Assembly: GCA_023213395.1 (NCBI GenBank)
Contig: CM041465.1
Location: 44,957,741-45,021,740 of the forward strand
DNA from: Cycas panzhihuaensis
Lineage: Eukaryota; Cycadophyta
Reading direction: 5' to 3'
DNA: 64,000 nucleotides
Notes under the pieces: model-generated
What the model was told of the DNA's origin: nothing
Databases searched by the model: none
Seen by the model: the letters and a program-made list of their open reading frames with translations, nothing else
Shown here: piece by piece, positions 47,481-59,479 of the stretch
Position numbering within the stretch: position 1 is the stretch's first letter
Layout of the letters: each line of letters starts with the position of its first letter
Made by a program: the position numbers and the translations under genes

Positions 47481-48180
47481 TGGAATTAAACTGTCTAAGA
47501 TAGATGACTCAACTTCAGTTGATCCCACTCACTATAAACAACTTATTGGTAGCCTACTTTATTTAACCTCTACTCGACCTGATATAACATATTCTTTAAG
47601 TGTTGTATCTAGATTTATGCAGGATCCAAAGACATCCCATTGGCAAGCTGCTAAAAGAATCCTCAGATACCTTAAAGGGACTTCAGACTTTGGACTATAC
47701 TACAAACCTACATCCGAGTTTCGCTTAACAAGTTACATGATTCGATTAATTGGTGATATTGATGATAGAAAATCTACTCGTTATGCATTTAGTATGGGAT
47801 CAAGAAGCAGAGCTTGGAGTACAAAGAAACAAAATACTGCTTCCTTATCCACAACAAGGTAATATAAAGCCGCAGTTGTTAGGTGCCCGTGAATCAATCT
47901 GTTAAGAAGACTCTTACAGATTTTCAAATTAAACAAAGAAGGTCCCACTAAAATTTGGTGTGACAATCAGAGCACTATTCAAATGACAAAAATCCAAGAT
48001 TCCATGGCGTAACAAAGCACATTGAAACTCAATACCACTTTATTCGTGAACTTGTACAGTGTAAGAGATAGAGTTGACTTATCAGAAGATCAAGATCGAC
48101 AATAGATATTTTTACAAAGGCCTTGGGAAAAATCAAGTTTGAAAAGTTCAGAGATGATTTAGGAGTCATACACATTGGGC
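47480..48180 (+). pseudogene. pol: Copia RNase H of the 40257 element
   Basis: QLIGSLLYLTSTRPDITYSL, then the open frame 47617-47862 with HWQAAKRILRYLKGTSDFGL and DIDDRKSTRYAFSMGSR, SWSTKKQNTASLSTT-like residues, then IWCDNQSTIQM and KHIETQYHFIRELVQ in other frames. The usual catalytic GYCDAD stretch near 47740 is shortened to IGDIDD. It ends in KFRDDLGVIHIG next to the polypurine tract. Confidence 0.85.
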
Positions 48181-48183
48181 TTA

Positions 48184-48193
48184 TGGGGGAGAA
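48184..48193 (+). other. Polypurine tract of the Copia at 40257
   Basis: TGGGGGAGAA directly before the 3' LTR start TGTTGGG. Confidence 0.85.
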
Positions 48194-48528
48194 TGTTGGG
48201 AATAATCCCAATGTTCATGCACTAGAGTGCTTAGGGCCCCTCAAAGCCACCTTTGAGGGCCCCTAGGGCACCTTGAGCCATTCAAAGCCGCCCGGACCGA
48301 CCACTCATGTGAGGTACGTATCACCGCTATTTATTTTTTATATTTTTTCAAACTAACCTTAATTGTTGTGCAGCTAGGGTGATGGTGCCCGACGCCTCCC
48401 TGAATTCTCTATATAAGGGTTGGGAATACCTCCCTGGTGTTTATTAACACCGCCACTCTTTCAGAAATCGCCGTTGTACTCAAGATGAAAGTGTCGTGAT
48501 GTCCTGCTCTGCTCCTCCGGCTCCATCA
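48194..48528 (+). repeat. 3' LTR of the Copia at 40257-48528
   Basis: 335 bp, TGTTGGGAATAATCCC...GGCTCCATCA; hairpin at 48234-48263; TSD ATCTA follows. Confidence 0.97.
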
Positions 48529-48699
48529 ATCTATTGGATTAGCTAATCTTGTATGAAGAACAAGCTAAGTAAGTTCATCATCTATAAGTCTTTGAGTTCT
48601 TAATATCGTATAAAAAAGGTAAAGAAAATACAGTTGCAGATACCCTTTCACATCTCTACCCTAATGACAATGCTCCTAACCTAAGCCTCTATGACATAA

Positions 48700-50480
48700 G
48701 CAATCCCCAACCCCTTTAGCTTAATGAACTATGGGTCGAAAACCAAGGCTAGCTTGACTACCCTAACTAGAGTAAAAGCATTTTCATCCATAAAGGTTGG
48801 TCAACCTTTAACAATAATCTCCTCTATCACAATCACATCCTTGTCCACACCTCCTCCTCATTCATACCTAAAATCCTAATAGAATACCACTCTTCTCCTC
48901 TTGGTGGCCACTTAGGCTTTGATAAGACTTATCAATGAATTCACACATATTTCTTTTGGCCCTATATGAAGTCTACCATATTCACCTTTATATTAGAATA
49001 TGAGACATAGTGAAATAAAGTCGAGATCAAACCTATTCTTAGACTTCTCCAACCATTAAATATTCCATAAGGCAAGTGGCAAGATATTGCCATGGACTTC
49101 ATTACGAGCTTACCTCTATCTGCTTGGTTTGAATCCATTTGGGTAATCATTGACTAATTAACTAAGTACTCATACTTTCTCTCTATTTACACCTCATATA
49201 CATCCTCCCGTCTTGCTAACCTATATGTCCAATCCATATTTCACCTCAACTATTTCCTTTCATCTATCGTTTATGATCGAGACCCCAAGTTTACTAGTTC
49301 CTTTTGGCAAGAACTCTTTAAGGCTATTGGAACCTTATTTAACATGATCTTTACCTACCACCCACAAATGGATGGCTAGTTTGAGGTCCTAAATAAAACC
49401 CTAGAAACATATCCATGTTGCTTTACCTTAGAACACCAAGTTAAGTGGACCTCCTAGCTTGCCTTGGTAGATTAAATCCAAGGAAGTTATAGCCTTTGAT
49501 ACCTTTTAAGTTTTATGTAACTACCCCTCATCTAATGGTGCACTTACCATCATAAAAAGAGAGGGAGCTCTCTTACTATGCATTTCAAATTCTTTGGAGT
49601 TGAATAGGAGAGTAATTCTTTTGCAACATTTCCAAGTTCATGCAAAAATAGGGTATGGATCAATGATCAAGCAAGTAACTAAGCATGTACAAAAGGCAAA
49701 TGACAATCAAGACTTTGGTTCATGGCCCTTATGTCTACCCATCTTTTCTTGTTTTTGAATTCATTTCTGAGGTTGAACTAACCTATCATAAAAAGCTTTT
49801 ATATGTTTCTATCTTGCTCTAAGGTTATAATGAGCCAACAAATTGTGCTTATCTAATTGCTTAAGATCAAAAAGATGAGATTCTAAGATCTTGGATTCTA
49901 TTGGAACCTTATTTAACATGATCTTTACCTACCACCCACAAATGGATGGCTAGTTTGAGGTCCTAAATAAAACCCTAGAAACATATCCATGTTGCTTTAC
50001 CTTAGAACACCAAGTTAAGTGGACCTCCTAGCTTACCTTGGTAGAGTACTTGTATAACTCCTCTCACTATTCTACCATTGCTATGTCCTCCTTTTCAGCC
50101 ATCTATAGTTACCACCCTTCTTCCCACCATACCCTGTCCATAAAATTTTAAACAACTTCTGTACAACAAAAGCTTCAAGAGATGGACCAAATCTTGCATT
50201 CCCTTCAATAGAATTTAGCCACTGTCTGAAATTGAATGAAGAAACTTATCGACTGCTACTAATTTGATCAATCCTTTAATATTAGAGATATAGTATTCCT
50301 TTACCTCTAACCTTATAAGCAATTATCTCTTAAGTTACATCAAGGGCATAAACTAAGCCCTCATTACTATGGCCCTTATAAAATCCTTCACAAAATTGGT
50401 GAAGTTGCCTATGCCCTTGAACTCCCCCCAAACACTAATATCCATAATGTTTTATATGTTTCCTACCTGAAAAAATACCT
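48700..50480 (+). pseudogene. pol: Gypsy chromovirus integrase with internal duplication
   Basis: The zinc finger reads HSSPLGGHLGFDKTYQ with both His, but its Cys pair is lost. The core has IAMDFITSLPLSAW (Asp 1), IVYDRDPKFTSSFWQEL (Asp 2) and YHPQMDG-stop-FEVLNK (Glu in FEV). At 49471 it is interrupted by 426 bp and resumes at 49898 after repeating 148 bp of its own sequence. The tail FNIRDIVFLYL and [22 protein letters not shown] is followed by IHNVLYVSYLKKYL. Confidence 0.85.
49324..50045 (+). repeat. 148-bp direct duplication flanking a 426-bp filler
   Basis: 49324-49471 and 49898-50045 are identical except for one G/A difference. The 426 bp between them (49472-49897) are not integrase of this element. 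Part of them, near 49780-49897, matches the 5180-5320 segment of the Tat-like Gypsy in the same plus-strand orientation (CCTATCATAAAAA and GAGATTCTAAGATCTTGGA in both). It looks like break repair with filler DNA, not a transposon insertion. Confidence 0.9.
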
Positions 50481-50559
50481 CACAGCTAAAGTTACACCCC
50501 ATATCATCTTATCTTTCTCTCTCTAAAGAGCAAACTCTTACAATCCCCCTTGATAAAAT

Positions 50560-50712
50560 CCTTTCTAGTCACCAGCACTACCTCTAAAATCACATTATTT
50601 TTTAACACTTGGTACAATACATTGGTTGTGATGTAGATAAAGCCACTTGGGAATCTAATGAGTTTATCCAACAATATTCTCATCTCTAATACTATGAGGA
50701 CTTAGTGTCTTA
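50560..50712 (+). pseudogene. pol: Chromodomain-like C-terminus of the Gypsy integrase
   Basis: LVQYIGCDVDKATWESNEFI matches the chromodomain pattern V-x-W-K-G-x-x-x-x-x-ATWE of plant chromoviruses, with Trp-Lys replaced by Tyr-Ile. Chromodomains steer integration to heterochromatin. Upstream stops remove it from any intact protein. Confidence 0.75.
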
Positions 50713-50724
50713 GAGGGAGGGTCC
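50711..50724 (+). other. Polypurine tract of the Gypsy at 35636
   Basis: TAGAGGGAGGGTCC directly before the 3' LTR start TGTAGCATAACC. Confidence 0.85.
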
Positions 50725-51071
50725 TGTAGCATAACCCCACTTTTCCTTAACACTAGCAAGTGGGAGCCACCAATAGGTTAAGGATTAATGCACTTATTAA
50801 GATTTGTATATGGATTGCTAAGCTGTCTAATAAGATGTAGGGCCATTAGGGCCACCAATTGAATCACAAGGAAGAAGACCCTTGCATGTGTATTTAAAGG
50901 GTCGAATATCACTTGTAATGGTTGTTGAGTATTGTTATCTTGAAGAGAAAGTACTTTGATACTCCCTTTGGTGATTTATTATTTGTAATTTGTTTGTGCA
51001 TTTATGTTAATTTGGATTTACTTTTATTGATTTCTATCTATAAGGTTAAATTTCTAAGAAGAAACACTCTA
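50725..51071 (+). repeat. 3' LTR of the Gypsy at 35636-51071
   Basis: 347 bp, TGTAGCATAACCCC...AACACTCTA. Same length as the 5' LTR; divergence clearly higher than for the nested Copia, as the nesting requires. TSD GTGAC follows. Confidence 0.92.
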
Positions 51072-51079
51072 GTGACCTA

Positions 51080-51640
51080 GTCTTTAGTAGGATAATAGAT
51101 AAGATTAACTTCTTCGTTCTAGAAATGCTTATGGATGAAGTGGTGATGGACCTCAATGTACTCGGTTCTAACATGGAATACAAGATTCTTTGTCATCTTT
51201 AACATGCTTTGATTATCACAGTATAGGATGGTGGGTGCATATTATTGAAGTCCAAGCTCAACAAGAATCCTTCTAGGACAAATAAACTTAGTTATAGCAT
51301 AAACAACTACTTTATATTTTGCTTCAATAGAGAAAAGGATAATATTAGGTTACTTCTTATAACCCCACAAGATTACAAATAAGTTCATATTAAAATAATA
51401 GCCTGAAGTTGAATGGTGAGTATCCTAGCAATCTGTCTAATTAACATTTGTATATTCCTTTAGGATAGGTAAGTCAGTTTGGTTATGCACAAGGCCAAAT
51501 TGATATATACTATGGATATATTTGAGGATTCTAGTAGCTACTTTCCAATGAGATGCTTTTGGTTGTGTCATGTACCTAGAGCAAATCCCTACTACATATG
51601 AGATGTAGGCGAGTATGAGTGAGATTAATGAGGTTCCCAA
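51080..51640 (-). pseudogene. pol: Copia RNase H (minus)
   Basis: The open part 51437-51640: MGTSLISLILAYISYVVG, SRYMTQPKASHWKVATRILK and QFGLVHNQTD. Then, lower, YCDNQSMLKMTKNLVFHVRT and IEVHHHFI, ending at the Gypsy insertion (51072) within TDIFIK. The residues are those of the Copia RNase H C-terminal half. Confidence 0.82.
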
Positions 51641-52330
51641 CTAACTACTAGTATAAAGTAGGATCAAAAGACTTTTCTTCTTCATCCAAGTTTAACTTGG
51701 TTCTTATCTCTATAGGAATTGGTGCTAGCTCATATTCTATCATCTTGAATATTTCTAAGAGCTTATTGCATACTTAAATTAAGTTAGGAAGATGTGTATT
51801 AGTTCTTGCTAAACTTCAATTCCAAGGAAGTAGTGGAGTAGCCCAAGGTCAATCATCTCAAAGTTGCTCTTTAATTCTAATTAAAACCAAGAAATTCTAT
51901 CTATATTGTTGCTAGTAATTATAAGATCATTTACATAGAGAACAATGATTATGGATAAATTATTTCTAACTTGAATAGAGAGATTTAGGTTAGAGTATGA
52001 ATAATTAAATTGATGTTGTGTGAGAAAGGTATTTATCTTCATATACCAGGCATGTGGTACTTGCATGTTGTGGGGTTGTTTCAATAAAACTTCTTCTTTG
52101 AGCTCTCCATTGAGAAAAAAGCTCTTTTTACATCCATTTGGTAAATAGGCCATCCAAATTAGGTTGTTAGGGACATAACCAAATAAAATGTGGTCATCTT
52201 GGCTATCGATGTAAAGGCTTCATTATAGTTAATTCCTTCCTACTATTTAAAACCTCTTGCTACAATGCAAGTTTTATGATGCTCTATAATTCTATTTGTA
52301 TGGAACTTGGTCTTGTATAACCATCTACAG
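51641..52330 (-). pseudogene. pol: Copia reverse transcriptase (minus), YVDD changed to YVND
   Basis: The open part 51881-52153 has CKKSFFLNGELKEEVLLKQP (FLNG-x-L-x-EEV), HAWYMKIN for the W-Y-x-K-I segment, and IVLYVNDLIITSNN, where the first Asp of the catalytic pair is Asn (GAT to AAT). Fingers upstream are readable only in pieces (near 52200-52330). Confidence 0.82.
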
Positions 52331-52798
52331 TCAATTACTTTCTTCCCAGGTGGTAATTTAGTCAGCTCTTAAGTGTCATTTTTTATGATAGAATTTATCT
52401 CTTCATCCATAAATGCTTTCTATATTTGGTCTTTGACTACCTTCTCAAACATGGGAGGGTTAGGTTTTAAGGACACATGCCATAAGGGTAAAGTTTGTGG
52501 AGTGTCTCATCTTGGAAGGACTTTTTACAACTGTGGGAGGAGGAGGAGCATCTTTTAAGAGTTGTTATACATACTTAGGAGGTGGATGAAAGCTAGTGGC
52601 TTCCACCTAAAGGTCATCAATTGAAATCAGAGGTGAGGTTATGCTTTCTTAAGTGGATGATGAAGATGCTACTAGAATTGGTGAAGGACCTAGAGTATAG
52701 GAGGCTAGTATTGGTGGCTCCAGAATTTATCCAAGAGTCACTTATAATGCACAAACTTCATCTAATGCTATAATCTAAGGTTGAGGAGGTGTTAAGTC

Positions 52799-53720
52799 CT
52801 ATGGTTCTTTTGCAAATATTATATCTTGTGTTATGTAAGCTTGGTTACCAACTGTATCAAATACTTTATAGGCTTTATAACTAGGTATATAGTTAAGAAA
52901 GATACGCTTAAGGTTCTTATTATCAAGCTTCGTTTTGTTATCCTTTGGGACATTTTTATATACTATACATCTAAAGATCTTCAAATGTGCTACAGATAGT
53001 TTCTAACTTGACCAAGCTTCTATAGGAGTAATATTCCTAACCACAACTATGGGACTTATGTTGGTTAGGTAAGTAGTTGTGGTAATGGCATTGACCCAAA
53101 ATCTGGTGGTAAGGATAGCAACACTAAGCATAGCTTTTCCTTTGTTGATTAATATCTGATTCATCCTTTCAGTTAGAACATTTTGCTAAGGTGTGTGAGG
53201 AGCAAAGAATTAACATTGGATGCTATGTTCCTTAAAAAAGTTATTGAACTTATTTGAAATGTACTCACTACCATTATCAAATTTAAGGATCTTGATTTTC
53301 ATTCTACTTTTATTTTTTATAGTAGCTTTGAACTCTTTGAATCTATCTAGGGCTTAATATTTATTTCTCAAGAAATAGAGCCACACTTTTCTTAAGAAGT
53401 CATCTATGAATATAATAAAATACTAGCTTCCATTGAGAGATTGGATGGACATGGGGCTACAAATATCTGAGTGGACCAACTCTAATGGTTATAAAGTTCT
53501 CCATGCATTTTTGAAAGGAAACTTTTCTCTTTGCTATTTTCCCTTTGGGTAGACCTCACATATGCTGCAATATCTCTTAATTTTAGGTAAGCCATGTACC
53601 ATTTATAGCCTAGACATGAGGTTTAAGCCTTGCATGTTTAAATGACCTAGGTGTTGATGCCATAGGTGGTATTTTGAGCTATTTGTGATGACACCATTAT
53701 TTGAATGGGAGAATTCTCCT
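52799..53720 (-). pseudogene. pol: Copia integrase (minus)
   Basis: From about 53700: LWHQHLGHLNMQGLNLM and CSICEVYPKGK, then LVHSDICSPM with Asp 1, LKFDNGSEYISNKF with Asp 2, and QNVLTERMNQILINKGKAML with Glu, then HLKIFRCIVYKNVPKD and YNPSYKAYKVFD-like residues in the open frame 52799-52984. All catalytic residues survive; scattered stops interrupt. Confidence 0.85.
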
Positions 53721-54604
53721 AGTTCTTATATACAATAGGAGTCTTCATCAATTACATCCTTCTCCTTATTAGATTGAGTTATGTTGGCTATCGAATAGGA
53801 TTTATTTTGTGGATTAGTAGAAAGAGGGACACTATATAGCCTATATAATCTATTATCTTCATGTCCTATAGCCACAAGTTTACTAGTTATATGATCTATG
53901 ATTATGTAAATACTCTAGCTAAAGAGGACGTCTAAGTTTTTCTTGTCCATTTGGCTGATGGAAAGTAGGTTCATCTTCATACTAGGTATAAGAAATACAT
54001 TGTTGATGCAGTGTCTAATATTAGATGTTATCAGTGCCCTACCAATTTTAGTCACATTATAAGTTAAGTTGTCCCCAAATGTGATAGTTTAAGTATTGAT
54101 TGGTTAGGTCTCTTCCAATATATTTTCTAAACTTGTCATGTATCTTATTGCACCAAAGTTAAGGAGCCATGCAGTCTCATCAAGTTGTGAAGAGAGTACT
54201 ATAAAGAATAGAAAGAGGTCCTGACTATCTTCCATATTGCTTCCTTATTATTGATTATTCTACCAGTTCCTTTGATTTCTATTAGAGAACCGTTGCTTGT
54301 TCTAAGGTCTTTGTCCTTATGTGGGTCTTGGATTCCAATTCTACATTAGGTTAATGCTCATCACATGACCCCACCTTGGAGTATATAGTGCAGAAGCCTT
54401 GAAGGTAAGTTAGGTAAGGTATATTTAATGTTGCATATTATTTAATATTAATTTTGAATTGGAGGTTGAGGATGTTTCCCTCTTCCCTCAAAAGTATATA
54501 TTTCATAGGGTCATCTCCCCTAGTATTCATCAACACCACCTATTCAAGGAAGTTTTATGTACTTTAAGAAATATGGGTTAATGAAATTAATCTTTCACAT
54601 ATAA
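53721..54604 (-). pseudogene. pol: Copia protease and gag end (minus)
   Basis: Near 54170-54190: DETAWLLNFGAIRYMTSL in place of W-L-LDSGAS-x-HMTS; catalytic Asp is Asn and Ser is Phe. Then TITFGDN and VFLIPSMKMNLLSISQM. Above 54250 is Asn/Gln-rich gag tail without a clear zinc knuckle. The element is interrupted at 54604. Confidence 0.72.
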
Positions 54605-54960
54605 TGTTGGGATAAACCTTAACGTGATTAAATAATTATGCGCCTAGGTCCCCTCAAAGCCACCTGAAAGGCCCCCTAGGGCACCTAGAGCCTACCAATG
54701 GCCACCTAAGCCACCTAGAGCGGACACAACACTATTAAAATATGTGCTATAGTTATTTATTGTTATTTTTTGAATATTATTTTAAATATTTGTTGGCTAA
54801 TATACAGGTCAGGTTGATGGCACTTGTCACCTCCCCAAATGTCTATATATGGGGTGGGAATACCTCCCTGGTGTTTTTTAACACTGTCATCATTAGAAAT
54901 TATATGTTAATTCAAGATGCATTTATTATAAAGTCCCGCTCTATTCCTCTACGACTAACA
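54605..54960 (+). repeat. 5' LTR of the Copia at 54605
   Basis: 356 bp, TG...ACA, with the family block CCCCTCAAAGCCACCT at about 54652 and repeated CCACCTAAGCCACCTAGAGC-type phrases. A TATA-like TATATATGG is near 54843. The 3' LTR is outside the window. Confidence 0.9.
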
Positions 54961-54962
54961 TT

Positions 54963-54974
54963 TGGTATCAGAGC
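54963..54974 (+). other. Primer-binding site, initiator tRNA-Met
   Basis: TGGTATCAGAGC, a perfect match, two bases beyond the LTR. Confidence 0.95.
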
Positions 54975-55651
54975 ACCACATTATTGCACAGTTCTCTCAT
55001 GTCTTTTCTACGGCTACGTTGGTTTGGTTTTAATATATTAAAGTTCAACTTTATATATTCTGAAATTATTTCATTAATATTTTTTAATTTACGTTTTTAT
55101 CTCACGTTTATTTTTTAGGCGACTATATAGCTTTGATTCAGTAGGCCTGTGCATCAAATCTAGCACTCGAAACCTATGCATATGACTACTCATTGTGTTC
55201 CTTGCTGAACCAACAAGCTAGTGGAAGAAACTATTCGTGTTTTCACTGATTGTGCTGTGAGTTTTTTCAGTTTGTTCGCCAGTCACTCCAATTGGCTTCC
55301 TTTTGGTCTGTAGGTTTGTTCTCAACACACAAGTATCAGTTCACTGTGAAACTTTGTAAGCCCCTTGCTACCTAGGACACCTCACTACCCTTAAAATTTC
55401 ATGATAAACCGTCTCTCCTATGGTGAGATCCAGCCTCTTGAGTCTCCTCAACTCCCATTTCTCAAGTTATTCACTATCTTTTCATTATTTATCTTAAATA
55501 TTTTTGAAAATTCTTTATGAAATCTGGGTCTCTCTACTTGGGTGCCCTCAATAGAGGCCCTCTGGCTTAGATATCTAATTGTCAAAGCAATTTTTCTTCT
55601 TATTTATCAAGTCTGTCTCTGTTCTGCAGTGCTACCCACATTTTTCCTCCT

Positions 55652-56490
<839 letters not shown>

Positions 56491-57630
56491 ATTTTTAATA
56501 TTTTCTACTCATTTTCTCCATGTGTTGCTTATCAGACTGGTGAGGAGGATCTCTGTACCTCTCCCCGTGGTGTTATTCGATCGATTCAATTAGGTTTGAG
56601 TCATATTTTTTGCCTTTGTTTAGTAGCATAGGTCGCTGTTTGAGCTTGGCTGTCTCATGTCCCTTTAATTTAATTAATATAATTACAAAGGTTAAAGAAA
56701 TTTAATTATATCTTATAATCTTTGAATTCCTTTGTTAAATTTTTAAGCCCCTTTAAGAGCTAGCCCATAGTCCTGTCACATTCATGTGACCTTTAGCTTT
56801 GTTTTCAAAGGGGCCATTTCGATCTTATAAAATTTTTTCTTTTAACTTTTAAATTTATTTTTCTTATATAAGGTACCTGGAAATTTTTGCCACATCTTCT
56901 CGCTAGAGTATTGGTTTCTGATGAAACCTATTCCATTGTGACCAAAATTTTGAGGGCTACAACATAGGCTAGCTACTTACTATTTTGGATCTAATTTGAC
57001 ATATTTTTAATGATTTAAAGTCAACCTTTTGTTTAGCCTTTGATTTATTAATATAAAGAGGACCTTTCACTATTTTTTGCATAACTCTTTCGTTTGACAT
57101 CAGATTTTAAATTCGTCAGTTTTTTTGGAAAGATGACTCATTTCTCCTTGTACTAATATATTTATTTGCAAGTTTTGAAGATTTTTTTTATAGATGTTCA
57201 AATCCAATAAAGTTAAGGTACTTAAGTGCTCCTAGTTCTTCATTATTTCATATTTTTAAAACATTGTTTCTCAAGTTTAATTAACTTAAGTCATATTAAG
57301 AAGCTTTTAATTTATATCTGATCTTCTTTACATTATTTCATAAAGTTTTATTATCATTTCATAATCTTTTGAGCCCCTAGCTCCAGTTATCACTTGATCA
57401 TTAATATCTTGAGTTACAGGAGCCCATTTTCTAAACGGTCAAATCCATTGGAAAGATATTTTAATATTCTTCAATATGGTATAATTTCATTTTAATCTAA
57501 TATTATTTAGCAAAACTTTAGAGTTGATAAACTTAAACATCTAATTTTACCCTAACAGGCTTATTTTCTTAACTCTTTAAGGAGTTTTTATTTCAACCAA
57601 GTTATATTTACTTTATTAATTATTCATTAT

Positions 57631-58010
57631 TATTAAGATACCACTACTTAATGATAATTGCACACCAATATAATAAGCAAATAACTCTAAAGGAGCACTT
57701 GTATTACAATACCCTTCGAGGGGGCAACCTCCCAATTACATGCAATAACAATGATATTTAAGATACCATATTCTAAGGATTACATAAATATATATATGGC
57801 TCTATGTTTACTACTCAACCTCCTCCTTATGCATGTGGGATATTACATGAATATATATAATACTCAATGACCACTACACAACCTTCTACTTATACATGTG
57901 GGATATTAAGAAAAGGGAAGAAGTAGAAGAAATAAAGATATAAGAGAGAGAAGAAGTAGAAGATATAAAAGAATATAAGAGAAGGTAAGTTAGGGGTTGG
58001 ATCCCTAACA
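57631..58010 (-). repeat. 3' LTR of the chromovirus at 57631-63696
   Basis: 380 bp; minus strand begins TGTTAGGGATCC and ends GGTATCTTAATA (CA lost). Contains ACCCTTCGAGGGGGCAACC and an ATATATATA stretch. Confidence 0.96.
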
Positions 58011-58025
58011 AAGTCTCCCCCTTAA
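58011..58025 (-). other. Polypurine tract of the chromovirus
   Basis: Minus strand AAGGGGGAGACTT directly before the LTR start TGTTAGGG. Confidence 0.85.
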
Positions 58026-58039
58026 AAAATCTTTTCCCT

Positions 58040-58190
58040 TAAAGCTTGGTGATCTTAGGGTGCTCTAGGATAAATTGTTCATTCTCCCAGGTTGCATCTT
58101 CTCACAGAAGTTGTTTCCATTTGATGAGATACTCAATGATTTGTTTAGATCGTAGATGTCAAATTCTTCAGTCGATGATATATTCTGGAA
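58040..58190 (-). pseudogene. pol: Chromodomain of the young chromovirus
   Basis: SKQIIEYLIKWKQLL-stop-EDATWENEQFIL. This fits the chromodomain signature with Tyr, Trp and ATWE aromatic-cage positions; a stop has replaced one residue after KWKQLL. Followed by GKDFLRGRL close to the polypurine tract, reminiscent of Reina-type elements, but lineage is not certain. Confidence 0.82.
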
Positions 58191-58249
58191 TGAGTTGAAG
58201 TTTCCCCTTCTCATTTAAGATAGGTAATTCTGTTTGAACTTGTACTTGT

Positions 58250-59440
58250 TACCCAATTACCTTCTTGAGACATGAAACATGAAAGACATTATAGATCCTT
58301 GATAGTGGTGGTAAGTCCAAGGCATATGCAACTTCACCAATCTTCTTGAGAATTTTGTAAGGCCCATAAAATCGAGGTTGTAACTTATGTTGTCCATTCT
58401 ATTTAAGAGATGCCTGCTTATACGGTTGAAACCATAAGTATACAAAATCACCTAGCTAAAATGCTCGTTCACTTTGCCCTTTATCTGCCTATTATTTCAT
58501 CTGCTTTTTTGCAAGGTTTAAATTTTCCTTGAGTAGCTTAAGAATCTGTGTTGTTTGTTGGATGTGGTCTTCAACTGCTTGAACCTTAGAACTGATTATG
58601 GCATAGTTTTAAAGTGTGGGTGGTTCATAGCCATATAATGCTTGGAACAGAGTCATTCCTACTAATGCATGATAGGTTGTATTATACCACCATTCTGCTA
58701 AAGGAAGCCAATGATGCCACTACCCCTACTTATCTGAAGCATAACACCAAACGTATCCTTCAAGGTACTTATTAACCACCTTAGTTTATCCATCTATTTA
58801 TGGATAGTAGGTTGAGCTCATTATCAGTTTAGTACTAAGTAGATGGAAGAGTTCTTTCCAAAAGTTGCTGGTAAACTTGGGATCCCGATCACTGACTATG
58901 CATTTGGGCATGCCATGGAACCTATGTATATCCTTTAAAAAGACCTCAACAATTTGTTTTGCCTTATATGTGGCCTAAATGCCACAAAAATGAGCATATT
59001 TAGTTAGCCTATCAACAACCACTAGTATAACATCTTTTCCTTCTGACTTGGGTAGACCCATGATGAAGTCCATAGAAATTTCTTCCCATCGTTGATTTGG
59101 TATGGGAAGGGGTTATAGTAATCCTAGAGACTTGACTATTTCTGTCTTATTTCGTTGATAAATTTCACATGAGAAAACATATCTCTTTACATATCCTTTT
59201 TGTCCCTTCCAAAAGAAAGACTGTTTTAAGTGGTGGTATGTTCGTAGGAACCCCGAGTGACCTGCTATTGGAGAGGCATGTGCATCATGTAAAATTTGCT
59301 CCTTAAGGCTAGAGTGAGGGCATATATATATTTGATTCTTATATGAGAGAATATTTGAAGACCATGTATAATGGGTTGAATGCCCTACTCCAACTTGAAG
59401 GTCTTGAATGATCTGCTTTGTAAAGGAGTTCTCATCCCAT
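58250..59440 (-). pseudogene. pol: Integrase of the young chromovirus, catalytic Glu changed to Lys
   Basis: The zinc finger HASPIAGHSGFLRTYHHLKQ continues to FSCEIYQRNK, where the second Cys is Tyr. Core: [16 protein letters not shown] with Asp 1, GMPKCIVSDRDPKFTSNFW with Asp 2, then YYP-stop-MDG-stop-TKVVNKYLE: the family has TE, so catalytic Glu is Lys (GAA to AAA). The two stops here are Gln codons turned to TAG or TAA. The tail has [20 protein letters not shown] and [12 protein letters not shown]. Confidence 0.88.
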
Positions 59441-59479
59441 TCTTACTTGGCGACTGCTATCTAAGAGGGATTGACTATC

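Larger units (their letters stand above)
40257..48528 (+). mobile_element. Young Copia LTR retrotransposon with very long leader
   Basis: 8272 bp. LTRs at 40257-40589 and 48194-48528 differ at roughly a dozen positions by eye. The TSD ATCTA (40252-40256, 48529-48533) is perfect. A tRNA-Met-type primer site, a 3.4-kb leader, gag-PR-IN-RT-RH and a polypurine tract are present. The coding region is readable at high quality but is interrupted mainly by single-base indels. The LTR belongs to the same family as those at 1306-1655 and 54605-54960. GC content of the first 1.2 kb is visibly higher than in the rest of the window. Confidence 0.97.
35636..51071 (+). mobile_element. Gypsy chromovirus, complete ends, with a nested Copia
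   Basis: 15.4 kb, of which 8.3 kb is the nested Copia at 40257-48528. LTRs of 347 bp lie at 35636-35982 and 50725-51071. Primer site, gag, PR, RT, RNase H, integrase, chromodomain-like tail and polypurine tract are in Gypsy order. The TSD GTGAC (35631-35635, 51072-51076) is perfect. It sits in the RNase H end of the minus-strand Copia. Every domain has stops, and the integrase contains a further 426-bp insertion flanked by a 148-bp duplication. Confidence 0.93.
51077..54604 (-). mobile_element. Old minus-strand Copia, main coding part
   Basis: From high to low coordinates: gag end, PR, GAG-pre-integrase, IN, RT, RNase H. Its last codons and 3' LTR are at 35135-35635. The Copia at 54605 cuts its gag, so its 5' LTR should lie beyond base 64000. 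Stops are moderate in number and domain wording is well kept. Confidence 0.85.
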
